64,000 nt of DNA from contig NZ_JAGPXE010000015.1 of the NCBI RefSeq assembly GCF_018070075.1, positions 1-64,000 of the forward strand. The letters run 5' to 3'. Position 1 is the stretch's first letter. Each line of letters begins with the position of its first letter. This document shows, one piece after another, positions 16,578-24,199 of this stretch. Source of the stretch: Saccharopolyspora endophytica. Lineage in GTDB: Bacteria; Actinomycetota; Actinomycetes; Mycobacteriales; Pseudonocardiaceae. The translations under genes were made by a program, and so were the position numbers. Below the pieces are notes generated by a model, which saw only the letters and a program-made list of their open reading frames with translations, was not told the DNA's origin and ran no database searches.

Positions 16578-17798
16578 TCAGGCCGGAAGTGCGCGGATCG
16601 GCGCCGGTTCCGGGTAGTCGGCGAGCAGGGGTGAGCTGCGGAAGAGCGCGGCCAGCGCGCCGGTGGCGCCGTCGTCGTCGGCGAGCCGCGCGCAGCGGAA
16701 GGCCGGTTTCGCGGCGACCCACGGGAACAGCTCGGCGCCGACGGTGTCGCTGGTCTGCTCGACGATCACCGGTGCCAGCCGGGCGATGTCGCCGCCGATC
16801 ACGACCTCGGCCGGGTTGAACACCATCGCCACCACGCCCACGGCCCGCCCCAGCGCACGCGCCGCGTCGCGCAGCACCTCCTCGACGACGGGATCGGTGG
16901 AGCTCGCCAGCTCGTCGAGGGAACCGACGTCGGCGCCGCGCTGCCGGCAGGCCGCCAGCATCGCCGGGACCGAGGCGACCGTCTCCAGGCATCCGTCCTT
17001 GCCGCAGCGGCAGCGGCCACCACCCGGCACGACGGTGACGTGGCCGAGTTCGCCCGCCAGACCGGTGGCGCCGGGCACGAGCCGCCCACCGATCACCAAC
17101 GCTCCCCCGACGCCGTCGGACAGCCGCACGTAGAGCACGTTCTCGGCGCTGGCGTCACCTGCGAGCGCTTCGGCCAGCGCCGCGAGGCGGGTGTTGTTGT
17201 CCACCATCACCGGCGCCCCGAAGCGCTCGGCGAAGGAGACGTCGACGTCGTCGCGCGCGGCGGCGAAACCCGGGCCGAACGCGCCTTCCGGGGCGTGCGG
17301 GGCCGACGAGCGCGGATGCGGACCGGTGACACCGATGCCGATGCCCTGCAGGGCCCGGAAGTGCACGCCCCGCTCGGCGCCGAGGCGGTCGATGAGCGCG
17401 AAGGCGGTCTCGATGCGCTCCGGCCACCCCGTGCTGTCGTCGTAGGTCTGACGCCCCGAGGCCAGCACCTCGTGGGCGGCGTCGGCGATGGCCACGCGCA
17501 CCCGCCGGTGCCCGAAGTCCACGCCCAGGAACTGCCCGGAGTTGGGGTCCAGCGCGAGCCGCTCGGCGGGCCGGCCGCTGCCCGCGCGCGACGCCGCATC
17601 GGTGTCGACCACGACGACGGCGCCGTGTCGCAGCAGGTCACGGGTGATCTCCGAGATGGTGGTGCGTGACAGGCCCACCGCCCTGGCGATCTCACCGCGG
17701 CTCAGCGCGCCCCGCTCGCGGAGCGCGCGCAGCACCCGCTCCTGGTGGGTGTGCCGCACCAGCGCGTGCGCCTCGCCTGGCAATCGCATGTCGGACAT
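16578..17798 (-). CDS. ROK family transcriptional repressor
   Basis: 406-aa ROK-type regulator. An N-terminal winged helix (residues ~15-75, GEIARAVGLSRTTISEITRDLL) is followed by a sugar-kinase-like domain with the GVDFGH phosphate motif and the zinc signature CRCGKDGCLE. ROK repressors usually sense sugars or sugar phosphates. The ATG at 17798 follows GGAGG. It is the first gene of the ABC-sulfatase operon and probably autoregulates it. A sugar-sensing regulator over a sulfatase hints that the substrate is a sulfated sugar. Confidence 0.92.
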   Translation of the reverse strand: MSDMRLPGEAHALVRHTHQERVLRALRERGALSRGEIARAVGLSRTTISEITRDLLRHGAVVVVDTDAASRAGSGRPAERLALDPNSGQFLGVDFGHRRVRVAIADAAHEVLASGRQTYDDSTGWPERIETAFALIDRLGAERGVHFRALQGIGIGVTGPHPRSSAPHAPEGAFGPGFAAARDDVDVSFAERFGAPVMVDNNTRLAALAEALAGDASAENVLYVRLSDGVGGALVIGGRLVPGATGLAGELGHVTVVPGGGRCRCGKDGCLETVASVPAMLAACRQRGADVGSLDELASSTDPVVEEVLRDAARALGRAVGVVAMVFNPAEVVIGGDIARLAPVIVEQTSDTVGAELFPWVAAKPAFRCARLADDDGATGALAALFRSSPLLADYPEPAPIRALPA

Positions 17799-17833
17799 GC
17801 TCGAACGCCTCCATTTTTCCGGCAAGGGTCCGA

Positions 17834-17860
17834 CAGAATTGTTCTGCGGAGTGGAACTCC
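17834..17860. promoter_or_regulatory. Twin 5-3-5 palindromes, candidate ROK operator
   Basis: Two perfect short palindromes lie one base apart: CAGAATTGTTCTG (17834-17846) and GGAGTGGAACTCC (17848-17860). They sit 36-62 bases upstream of the ROK start and between two divergent genes, the expected place for autorepression. Confidence 0.4.
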
Positions 17861-17954
17861 CTCCGCTGAGCTGCACGAGCGCCCCGACCGATGAGTTTTC
17901 GCCCGGCCGGGAGTCCACACGGGCAGACATTCGAGATCAAGGAGAGTTCTTCAG

Positions 17955-18527
17955 ATGCGCACCCTCATCAGCTCGGCTTTCGTCTCGCTCGACGGCGTCG
18001 TGGAGGCGCCCGGTGGCGAGCCCGGGTACCGCAACTCGGGTTGGACCTTCAAGCACGTCGAGTTCCTGCCGGAGGCGTTCGAGATCAAGGGCCGGGAGCA
18101 GCAGGAGGCCACCGCGATGCTGCTGGGCCGGGTCAGCTACGAGGCGTTCAGCCCGGTCTGGCCGTCGATGGAGGACTTCGCCGAGTACAAGGACATGCCC
18201 AAGTACGTGGTGTCCACCTCGCTCACCGACGACGCGCTGGTCGGCGACTGGGGACCGACGACGATCCTGCGCTCGGTGGACGAGGTCGCCGCGCTCAAGG
18301 AGACCGAGGGCGGGCCGATCATCATGCACGGCAGCGCGGCCCTCAACCGCGCGCTCTCCGACGTCGGGCTCATCGACCGCTACCACCTGCTGGTCTTCCC
18401 GCTCCTGCTCGGCGCGGGCAAGCGCCTGTTCAGCAGCTCCGACAAGGACGCCCAGAAACTCCGGCTCGTCGAGCACGAGGTCTACTCCAACGGGATCCAG
18501 AAGAACGTCTTCGACGTCGTGCGCTGA
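17955..18527 (+). CDS. Dihydrofolate-reductase-like (RibD C-terminal type) protein
   Basis: 190-aa member of the dihydrofolate reductase superfamily in the RibD_C/YyaP branch. It starts with MRTLISSAFVSLDGVVEAPG, has the cofactor stretch MLLGRVSYEAF and ends with LLVFPLLLGAGKRLF. Function of these stand-alone proteins is generally unknown; they bind NADPH. GGAGA precedes the ATG. It is divergent from the ROK operon and convergent with the cholesterol oxidase gene. It differs from the RibD-type gene at 27843. Confidence 0.85.
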   Translation: MRTLISSAFVSLDGVVEAPGGEPGYRNSGWTFKHVEFLPEAFEIKGREQQEATAMLLGRVSYEAFSPVWPSMEDFAEYKDMPKYVVSTSLTDDALVGDWGPTTILRSVDEVAALKETEGGPIIMHGSAALNRALSDVGLIDRYHLLVFPLLLGAGKRLFSSSDKDAQKLRLVEHEVYSNGIQKNVFDVVR

Positions 18528-18535
18528 GGTCCGGC

Positions 18536-18557
18536 GGGCTCGGCTCCGGCCGAGCCC
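18536..18557. terminator. Bidirectional terminator hairpin
   Basis: GGGCTCGG and CCGAGCCC form a perfect 8-base stem with a 6-base loop in the 39-base gap between the convergent stops at 18527 and 18567. Confidence 0.75.
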
Positions 18558-18566
18558 ACCGGTGCT

Positions 18567-20177
18567 TCAGCGGGTGCGGACGTCCTCGGCCAGCACGCGG
18601 GCGATGTTGCGCTCCGCGAGGGCCGTGATGGTGACGAACGGGTTGACGCCGGTGCTGCCCGGGATGAGCGAGCCGTCGGTGACGTAGAGGTTGCGGTAGC
18701 CCTTGACCCGGCCGTAGAGGTCGGTGGCCTCACCCAGGACGAGTCCGCCCAGCGGGTGGTAGGTGAACCGGTTCTCGAAGGCCCTGGTGTCGCCGAACAG
18801 GTCGTAGCGGTAGCTGGTGCCGTTGACCGAGTTGATCCGGTCGAACAGCTGCTCGGCCGCGTCGATCGACGGCTGCCCTTGCTCCTCGCGCCACTGCAGG
18901 ACGGCGCGGTCGGCTCCGGGGTCGTAGCGGAACGAGCCGCGCTCCGGGTTGCGGGTGATCGCCAGGTACAGGCTCGCCCACGTCTCCACACCGGCCGGGA
19001 CCGGCGCGATCTCGGCGAACACCGGGTTCACCGGGTCCTCCCACGCGTCGATGCCCATCGCCGGCATGCCCGATTCGAGCGGTCCGACGAGGTCGCGCAT
19101 GTGGTTGGCGCGGCCGAGCATCACGTTGCCGTTGGTGCCCCAGCCCTCGCCGACCGCTTCGCCGAGATTGGGCAGCTTGCCGGTGTCGCGGGCTCGCACC
19201 AGCAGTTCGGTCGACCCGAGGCTGCCTGCGCCGAGGAACAGGTAGTCGGTGGTCAGCTGCCGGACGTCGAGCACGTTGCCCAGCTCGTCGATCCGGCGCA
19301 CCGACAGCGCGTAGCTGCCGTCCTGCTGCTGGGCGATGTCGCGGACCTCGCTCAGCGTCTGGATGGTGACGTTGCCGGTGCCCAGGGCGGCGGCGAGGTA
19401 GGTCTGGTCCAGCGAGCGCTTGCCGTGGTTGTTGCCGTAGATGACCTCCGACGCCAGCGCTGAGCGCGGCACCAGGCCGTCCTCCTCGCGCCGCATGTAG
19501 TCGAAGTCGTAGACGCTGGGCACGAACGTCGTCTTGTACCCGGCCTTCTCGGCGGCGGCGCGGGACACGCGTGCGAACTGGTAGGAGTCGCAGGTCTCGA
19601 ACCAGTCCTGGTCGATGTGGTTGGTGCCGAGCATCGAGTTGGCCAGCGGGAAGTACCTGCCGTACATCTCGTCGGCGTCGACCTCGGGCAGGATCTCCTC
19701 GAAGTACCAGCGCTTCGGGGTCACCGCCATCGCGCCGTTGACCAGCGATCCGCCGCCGACGCCGCGCCCGACGTAGACCGACATGTCGCCGTAGTTGACG
19801 CGGTCGAGCACGCCCGCGTAGGGCTCGATGTCGCGGTTGGCGATGTCCAGCCACAGGAACGAGGCCAGCGGGGCTTCGGTGCGGTTCTTGAACCACATCG
19901 CCCGCCGGTCCGGGGCGAGCATGTCGGAGAAGATCTTGCCGTCCTCGGCCGGGGTGTTCCACAACCGGCCCATCTCCAGCATCACGGTGGGCACGCCCGC
20001 AGCGCCGAGCCGCAGCGCGGTGACCGCGGCGCCGTACCCGGTTCCGATGACCACCGCCGGGGAGTGCTCGGCGGCCCGGGCGGAGTGTCGTGTCGAGATG
20101 GTGGTCAGCCCGAGAGCTGAGGCGGAACCGAGAGCGGCCATGCCCATGAAGCGGCGGCGGGAGGTTGGAGCGCGCAC
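18567..20177 (-). CDS. Secreted cholesterol oxidase (GMC family)
   Basis: 536-aa FAD enzyme that oxidises and isomerises cholesterol to cholestenone outside the cell. A Tat signal (SRRRFMGMAALGSA) ends near residue 30. The FAD motif is VVIGTGYGAAV. The catalytic residues known from Streptomyces cholesterol oxidase are kept: the Glu of FAEIAP, the His of YHPLGG and the Asn of GVNPFVT. The GTG at 20177 was chosen to place the twin-arginine motif near the N-terminus, with AAAGG upstream; the frame continues upstream into the TetR gene without meaning. A TetR gene ends 56 bases upstream. Confidence 0.95.
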   Translation of the reverse strand: MRAPTSRRRFMGMAALGSASALGLTTISTRHSARAAEHSPAVVIGTGYGAAVTALRLGAAGVPTVMLEMGRLWNTPAEDGKIFSDMLAPDRRAMWFKNRTEAPLASFLWLDIANRDIEPYAGVLDRVNYGDMSVYVGRGVGGGSLVNGAMAVTPKRWYFEEILPEVDADEMYGRYFPLANSMLGTNHIDQDWFETCDSYQFARVSRAAAEKAGYKTTFVPSVYDFDYMRREEDGLVPRSALASEVIYGNNHGKRSLDQTYLAAALGTGNVTIQTLSEVRDIAQQQDGSYALSVRRIDELGNVLDVRQLTTDYLFLGAGSLGSTELLVRARDTGKLPNLGEAVGEGWGTNGNVMLGRANHMRDLVGPLESGMPAMGIDAWEDPVNPVFAEIAPVPAGVETWASLYLAITRNPERGSFRYDPGADRAVLQWREEQGQPSIDAAEQLFDRINSVNGTSYRYDLFGDTRAFENRFTYHPLGGLVLGEATDLYGRVKGYRNLYVTDGSLIPGSTGVNPFVTITALAERNIARVLAEDVRTR

Positions 20178-20205
20178 ACCGGCCCTTTCTGTCGTTGACG
20201 CAGCC

Positions 20206-20229
20206 TTACAACTGTTGTCAACGATGTAA
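20206..20229. promoter_or_regulatory. Candidate TetR operator before cholesterol oxidase
   Basis: The 56-base gap between the TetR stop and the oxidase start contains the palindrome ACAACTGTTGT (20208-20218) nested inside TTACA...TGTAA. CGTTGAC (20193-20199) and GTCAACG (20217-20223) add an outer inverted repeat. It resembles the KstR motif TNNAACNNGTTNNA but has one base fewer in the centre, so another TetR factor, probably the adjacent one, is likelier. Confidence 0.5.
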
Positions 20230-20232
20230 AGG

Positions 20233-20790
20233 TCAGGAGGTGACGCCCAATCCCGGGACGAGATGCCGGTGCAGGTAGGCGCGCAGCTTCGAGTCCGAGC
20301 GCGATCGCTCGCTCTCGAACTGCACGAGCGACACCAGCCACCGCAGGCAGGTCTCGGCGATCTCCTCCAGCTCGTCCTCCAGCTCCGGCTGGAACTCCAG
20401 CAGCGGCAGCAGGAACGAGCGCGACAGCTCCAGGGCGCCCGGGCCGACCGCGTCGCCGTCGAACAGGATCGTGCCACGCTGCGGGAACGCGATCGGCGCC
20501 AGAGCGGGGCTGCTGCGGAACTCCGAGCGCGCCGCGACCATGACCTCCACGACGTAGTCGGCGGCCGACGACGCCTCCTCGCGCGCCCGCTCTATCACCC
20601 GTGAGATCACCTGGACGGCAGCGGCTTCCAGCGCCTCGGCGGCGAGCTGGTCCAGGGTTCCGAAGTGCGCGTAGATCGTCGGACGGGACAGGCCCGAGAG
20701 CCGGGCCACCGAGCTGATCGACAGGCCCTCGTAGCCCGCGGTCGCCATCCGCTGGATCGCGGCGTCGACGATCCTGGTGTGCACATCCAT
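20233..20790 (-). CDS. TetR family transcriptional regulator
   Basis: 185-aa TetR repressor. The N-terminal HTH is ISSVARLSGLSRPTIYAHF at residues ~27-45; the C-terminal ligand domain is unassigned. The ATG at 20790 was preferred over a start at 20838 because the longer frame would begin inside the dispersed repeat at 20820-20843. It lies upstream of the cholesterol oxidase on the same strand and the gap between them holds a palindrome, so it probably controls that gene in response to a steroid or lipid. Confidence 0.85.
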   Translation of the reverse strand: MDVHTRIVDAAIQRMATAGYEGLSISSVARLSGLSRPTIYAHFGTLDQLAAEALEAAAVQVISRVIERAREEASSAADYVVEVMVAARSEFRSSPALAPIAFPQRGTILFDGDAVGPGALELSRSFLLPLLEFQPELEDELEEIAETCLRWLVSLVQFESERSRSDSKLRAYLHRHLVPGLGVTS

Positions 20791-20819
20791 CGGGGCAGTA
20801 TGCCGGTGAGGAGAGGTGT

Positions 20820-20843
20820 CAGGTTCCGCCACCCGCACCGCGA
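20820..20843 (-). repeat. Post-stop repeat family 1, copy A
   Basis: On the minus strand the core reads GGTGCGGGTGGCGGAACC, 31 bases past the stop of the PH-domain gene. It differs by one base from copies B (37901) and C (54857), which sit 31 and 27 bases past other minus-strand stops. Confidence 0.7.
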
Positions 20844-20874
20844 CGCACGACGAGTCCAGGAACGGATTCCGAGC

Positions 20875-21252
20875 TCAGCGGGCGACGAACGTGCTGAGCA
20901 GGGCCTGCACCTCGTAGACGTCGACGCCCTTGCCGAACTGCTGCGACACCGGCTCGGCGGTGCTGGAGATCCAGATCTTGAGCTCGGCGTCGAGGTCGAA
21001 AGTGCCTGCGGTCTCGACGGAGAAGTGGGTGATGCTGCGGTACGGGATCGAGTGGTACTCGGTCTTCCGGCCGGTCACGCCCTGCTTGTCGACGAGGATC
21101 AGGCGCCGATCGGTGAAGATCAGCGAGTCCCGGATCAGCTGGTAGGCGGCGTGGATCTGCTCGTCCTGCGCCAGCAGCCGCCCGTACTCCTTCGCCGCCG
21201 CCCGGGGGTCGATCCCCGAGGCGTTGCCCATCATCCCGCCGAACAGACCCAT
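20875..21252 (-). CDS. Bacterial PH-domain protein (YvbH N-terminal type)
   Basis: 125-aa protein that appears to be one bacterial pleckstrin-homology domain. After a glycine/methionine-rich start (MGLFGGMMGNASG) come the typical strands DSLIFTDRRLILVDKQG and TEYHSIPYRSITHFSVETAG, ending with a C-terminal helix. Function of such stand-alone domains is unknown. The ATG at 21252 has GGAG ten bases upstream. It is transcribed alone; a strong hairpin separates it from the chaplin-like gene upstream. Confidence 0.8.
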   Translation of the reverse strand: MGLFGGMMGNASGIDPRAAAKEYGRLLAQDEQIHAAYQLIRDSLIFTDRRLILVDKQGVTGRKTEYHSIPYRSITHFSVETAGTFDLDAELKIWISSTAEPVSQQFGKGVDVYEVQALLSTFVAR

Positions 21253-21339
21253 GCCCCGCTCCTCACCGACGATCACTTCCGCCACCACCGTACCGAAACT
21301 CCGCGGGGGGCCGGATCGAGTCGCGGGCGAGCATGAGAA

Positions 21340-21377
21340 CGCCGGCCGGTCCGCGGATGTCCGCGGGCCGGCCGGCG
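21340..21377. terminator. Terminator hairpin after the chaplin-like gene
   Basis: CGCCGGCCGG and CCGGCCGGCG form a perfect 10-base stem; the internal loop contains two further TCCGCGG copies that can pair. It lies 23 bases past the stop at 21400. Confidence 0.75.
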
Positions 21378-21399
21378 CCGTCGAGAGGTTCGAGAGCCC

Positions 21400-21879
21400 C
21401 TAGCCGGTGACCGCCACGTGGCCTTCGGTCACCTCGGGCGCCGGGGCCGTGGGCAGCTCTTCGGCGACGTCCTCGACCTCGTCGGAGTCCGACGGCGGCT
21501 GGTGCGCCGGGGGCTTCTCGTGGTCGGGCTTCTCCGGGTGGTCGGGCTTCTCCGGGTGGTCCGGCTTCTCCGGGTGCTCGGGCTTCTCCGGCTTCTCCGG
21601 GTGGTCCGGGTGGTCCGGGTGGTCCGGCTTCTGCGGGTGGTCGACGATCGGCGCGTTCACGCACTCGACGTCCTGCGGCGAGCCGATCGGCGCCACCGCG
21701 CCCAGCACCGCGACGTTGTTGCCGCAGAGCTGAACCGGCAGCACGCTGAGGTTGTTGTCGTTGCCGATGTTGACGCCGTCGTTGTCGGTGCTGTCGGCGG
21801 ACGCCGGCGCTCCGATCAGCATTCCAGCGCCCATGGCGAGAACCGCTGTCCAGTAGGCCGTTTCACGGAAGGTGCGCAC
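21400..21879 (-). CDS. Chaplin-like secreted protein with charged proline-rich repeats
   Basis: 159-aa secreted protein. A signal peptide ends at GAPASA. Residues ~30-75 resemble a chaplin (DUF320) domain: an Asn/Gly-rich hydrophobic stretch with VQLCGNNVAVLGAV and a second Cys in VECVNAP. The next ~55 residues are repeats of HPEKPD and PDHPDHP units, then an acidic tail. Chaplins coat aerial hyphae in filamentous actinobacteria. No LPxTG anchor is present. The GTG at 21879 places a basic n-region before the hydrophobic core; a GTG at 21924 would extend it by 15 residues. Confidence 0.7.
   Translation of the reverse strand: MRTFRETAYWTAVLAMGAGMLIGAPASADSTDNDGVNIGNDNNLSVLPVQLCGNNVAVLGAVAPIGSPQDVECVNAPIVDHPQKPDHPDHPDHPEKPEKPEHPEKPDHPEKPDHPEKPDHEKPPAHQPPSDSDEVEDVAEELPTAPAPEVTEGHVAVTG
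21512..21640 (-). repeat. Tandem repeats coding for HPEKPD units
   Basis: Degenerate 9- to 18-base repeats (units such as GGGTGGTCCGGCTTCTCC on the + strand) encode the His-Pro-Glu-Lys-Pro-Asp part of the chaplin-like protein. Such tracts can vary in length by slippage or unequal exchange. Confidence 0.75.
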
Positions 21880-22334
21880 CGCTACCCCACTTTCTCCAGT
21901 GGACAACGCGCGAAAAAGGGTCACGTCTCCACGAAAGGTCTGAGATCAATTGCGGAGCGAACGCTAGACCCACCCCGAGATCACCGCCACGCGAGCGAAT
22001 CGCCCTCTGAGACCTGGACATTTCCCCTGACCTGCGACGATGCGGAAAAAGGGGATCAAAACACGCGGCAAACCATCCACTTGATCACCCGTTGGAGCTT
22101 CGTTGATCACCCGGACGAGCGATGAAGATCGGTCCTGAAAGCACGGTCCGCGCCAACACCGTCACTCACCCAGCTGGCGCGGCCGAAGCGGAACGCTCAC
22201 GGGCTCCGGGACGTTCGGCGCGCTCGCCGTCAGCACCCCACTTGGCCCGGTCGGGGGATCTTGGGCCATTCGCCTCCCGGGCCGCTCTCGCTTTCCTAGC
22301 ACCGCCTCTCGCCAGCGACAGACCTGGGGGAAGC
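21880..22334. other. Gene-poor gap with an 11-base direct repeat
   Basis: 455 bases with no supported gene. TTGATCACCCG occurs twice, at 22081-22091 and 22103-22113, 22 bases apart start to start, close to two helical turns. It could be a tandem protein-binding site. The preceding stretch (21925-22080) is A-rich for this genome and probably carries the promoter of the chaplin-like gene. Confidence 0.4.
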
Positions 22335-23293
22335 GTGATCGATCCGCGCCGCGAAGCGGTCCTGATCCTCAACCGGCACGGGCGGTTCGAGGACAGGACC
22401 GCCGAGGTCACCGCGTACCGGACCGGCGAGGACCGGACCACCGTCACCTTCAGAGGGGGCAAGAGCTACCCCTACGGCGCCGACAAGGTCCGGGTCCTGC
22501 GCGACCCCTCGGCCACCGCGCTCGACGCGGACGCGCGGGTCGAGGTCGACGGGGTCGTGTGGAGCAGCGCCCGCGAGATCCTGACCTTCCGCTCCTCCGG
22601 AAGCCCGGCGTGGTGCCGGGTGCGCTACTCGGTGCGGGGAGCGGACCGGTACCGCGACTACCCGGCCGAGCGGGTGAAGGTCGTGACCAACGCCGCCCGA
22701 TCCGCGGGCGCGGCGCGGATCCTGGACTACTGGCGCGAGATCATCTCCCGGCTGCCCACGAGCCGCCACATCAAGGACCTCGTCGGCCACATCCGGTACC
22801 AGAACCCCGACGACGAGGTCGTCGACAGCTCCGTGATCTCGGTGTTCGACCTGCTCTACAGCCGCTACTCGCACCGGTTGAGGGCCTTGGCCGATCGGAT
22901 CCGCCCGGTCACCGGTCCGGGGACATCGCGTGGACCGCGCTGCACGACGTCCTGGCCGAGGAGCTCTACTCGCACCTGACCGTCGTCACGCAGGTGCTGC
23001 TCAAGAACCTGTTCCCCGACACCGCTGACCTCACCGACCGGCAGCGCAGGTACGTCCAGCGCCGGGCGTCGGTCGACTTCGTCCTCTACAACCGCGTGAC
23101 GAACGAACCGGTCCTCGCCGTCGAGGTCGACGGCTTCGCGTTCCACGAGAACGAGCCCGCGCAACGGGAGCGGGACGAGACCGAGGACCAGATCTTCCGC
23201 ACCCGCCGGCTGCCGCTGCTGCGGCTGCCCACGACCGGCAGCGGCGAGCCGGACCGGATTCGCGCGGCGCTGGACGCGGCCGAACCCGGCTGA
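22335..23293 (+). pseudogene. Broken helicase-type gene (N- and C-terminal ends only, frameshifted)
   Basis: Frame 1 (22335-~22910) encodes an N-terminal domain beginning with DPRREAVLILNRHGRF and then a segment with VVDSSVISVFDLLYSRYS. From about 22915 the matching continuation, DIAWTALHDVLAEELYSHL to the end, lies in another frame. The C-terminus (VDFVLYNRVTNEPVLAVEVD) is a DUF2726-like nuclease-fold domain. From memory, intact actinobacterial relatives carry a superfamily 1 helicase core between these parts; no Walker motifs are present here. So the gene seems to have lost the helicase core by internal deletion and then suffered an indel near 22905-22920. A GTG at 22335 with GGGGGAA upstream is the original start. 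Confidence 0.65.
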
Positions 23294-23306
23294 GCCGCTG
23301 GGTGCT

Positions 23307-23356
23307 CCCGAGGCGGGAGGATCGCGCCCGGCAGTGCGCTCGCCTCCCGCCTCGGG
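23307..23356. terminator. Long-stem hairpin between convergent genes
   Basis: CCCGAGGCGGGAGG and its exact complement form a 14-base stem around a 22-base loop. It fills the gap between the pseudogene end (23293) and the FAH-hydrolase stop (23360). Confidence 0.8.
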
Positions 23357-23359
23357 CCC

Positions 23360-24199
23360 CTATCCCCGCACCGTGGTGCGCTGGCGCCCGAGGTGCTGGA
23401 CCTCGATGTCGACCACGTCGCTGGGACGGAGGTACGGGCGCGGCTCCGGGTGCAGAGCCGCGACTCCGGCCGGGGTTCCGGTCAGGACCAGGTCCCCCGG
23501 GTGCAGCGTCATCAGGCCGCTGAGGTGCGAGAGCAGCTCGGCGACTCCGAAGACCATGTCGGCCGTGCTGCCCCGCTGACGATCGGTCCCGTTCACCCGC
23601 AGGTCCAGGCGCAGGGCCTGCGGGTCGGGGATCTCGTCGGCGGTGACCAGCCACGGGCCCAGCGGGCTGAAGGTGTCGTGGCACTTGCCGCGCACCCACG
23701 TCGGCCCGCTCGTGAGGTGCGCCCGCTCGGTGACGTCGTTGGCGGCGACGTAGCCGGCCACCGAGCGCAGCGCTTCCGCCGGGTCCGGGCAGGAGCGCAG
23801 CCGGGTGCCGATCACGACGCCCAGCTCCACCTCCCAGTCGGTGTGCGCGCTGCCGGGCGGCAGCACGATCTCGTCGTTCGGACCGGTGATCCCGCTGCTG
23901 GGCTTGAGGAACACGATCGGTTCCGCCGGGGGTTCGGCACCCGCGGCCGCGGCGTGGCAGCGGTAGTTCAGGCCGATGCCCACGACCTTGCCCGGTGGCG
24001 CGATCGGCGGACCGAAGCGCGTCGCGGGCAGCTCCGGGAGCGCCTCGCGACCGGCGTCGATGGCCGCGAGGCGTTCGGGATCGGCGAGCAGGTCCCCGTC
24101 GATGTCGTGGGCGAACCCGGACACGTCGCGGACCAGGCCCGCAGCGTCCAACACCCCCGGCCGCTCGGCGCCGGGTTCGCCCACCCTGACCAGTCTCAC
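23360..24199 (-). CDS. Fumarylacetoacetate hydrolase family protein
   Basis: 279-aa FAH-fold enzyme. The conserved start is GKVVGIGLNYRCHAAAAG and the metal site is in DWEVELGVVIG; the FLKPSS and LTGTPAGV motifs are also present. Family members hydrolyse or decarboxylate beta-diketo acids or act as hydratases. The start GTG overlaps the gcl stop (GTGA), so it is translated with the glyoxylate genes; it may process a related 2-oxo acid or clear a by-product. The reaction is not assigned. Confidence 0.88.
   Translation of the reverse strand: MRLVRVGEPGAERPGVLDAAGLVRDVSGFAHDIDGDLLADPERLAAIDAGREALPELPATRFGPPIAPPGKVVGIGLNYRCHAAAAGAEPPAEPIVFLKPSSGITGPNDEIVLPPGSAHTDWEVELGVVIGTRLRSCPDPAEALRSVAGYVAANDVTERAHLTSGPTWVRGKCHDTFSPLGPWLVTADEIPDPQALRLDLRVNGTDRQRGSTADMVFGVAELLSHLSGLMTLHPGDLVLTGTPAGVAALHPEPRPYLRPSDVVDIEVQHLGRQRTTVRG

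Noticed and set aside
22122..22334. Extension of the helicase remnant to an ATG at 22122
   Set aside because: The added residues are Ala/Arg/Pro-rich with no family match, whereas the GTG at 22335 starts the conserved domain after a good ribosome site.
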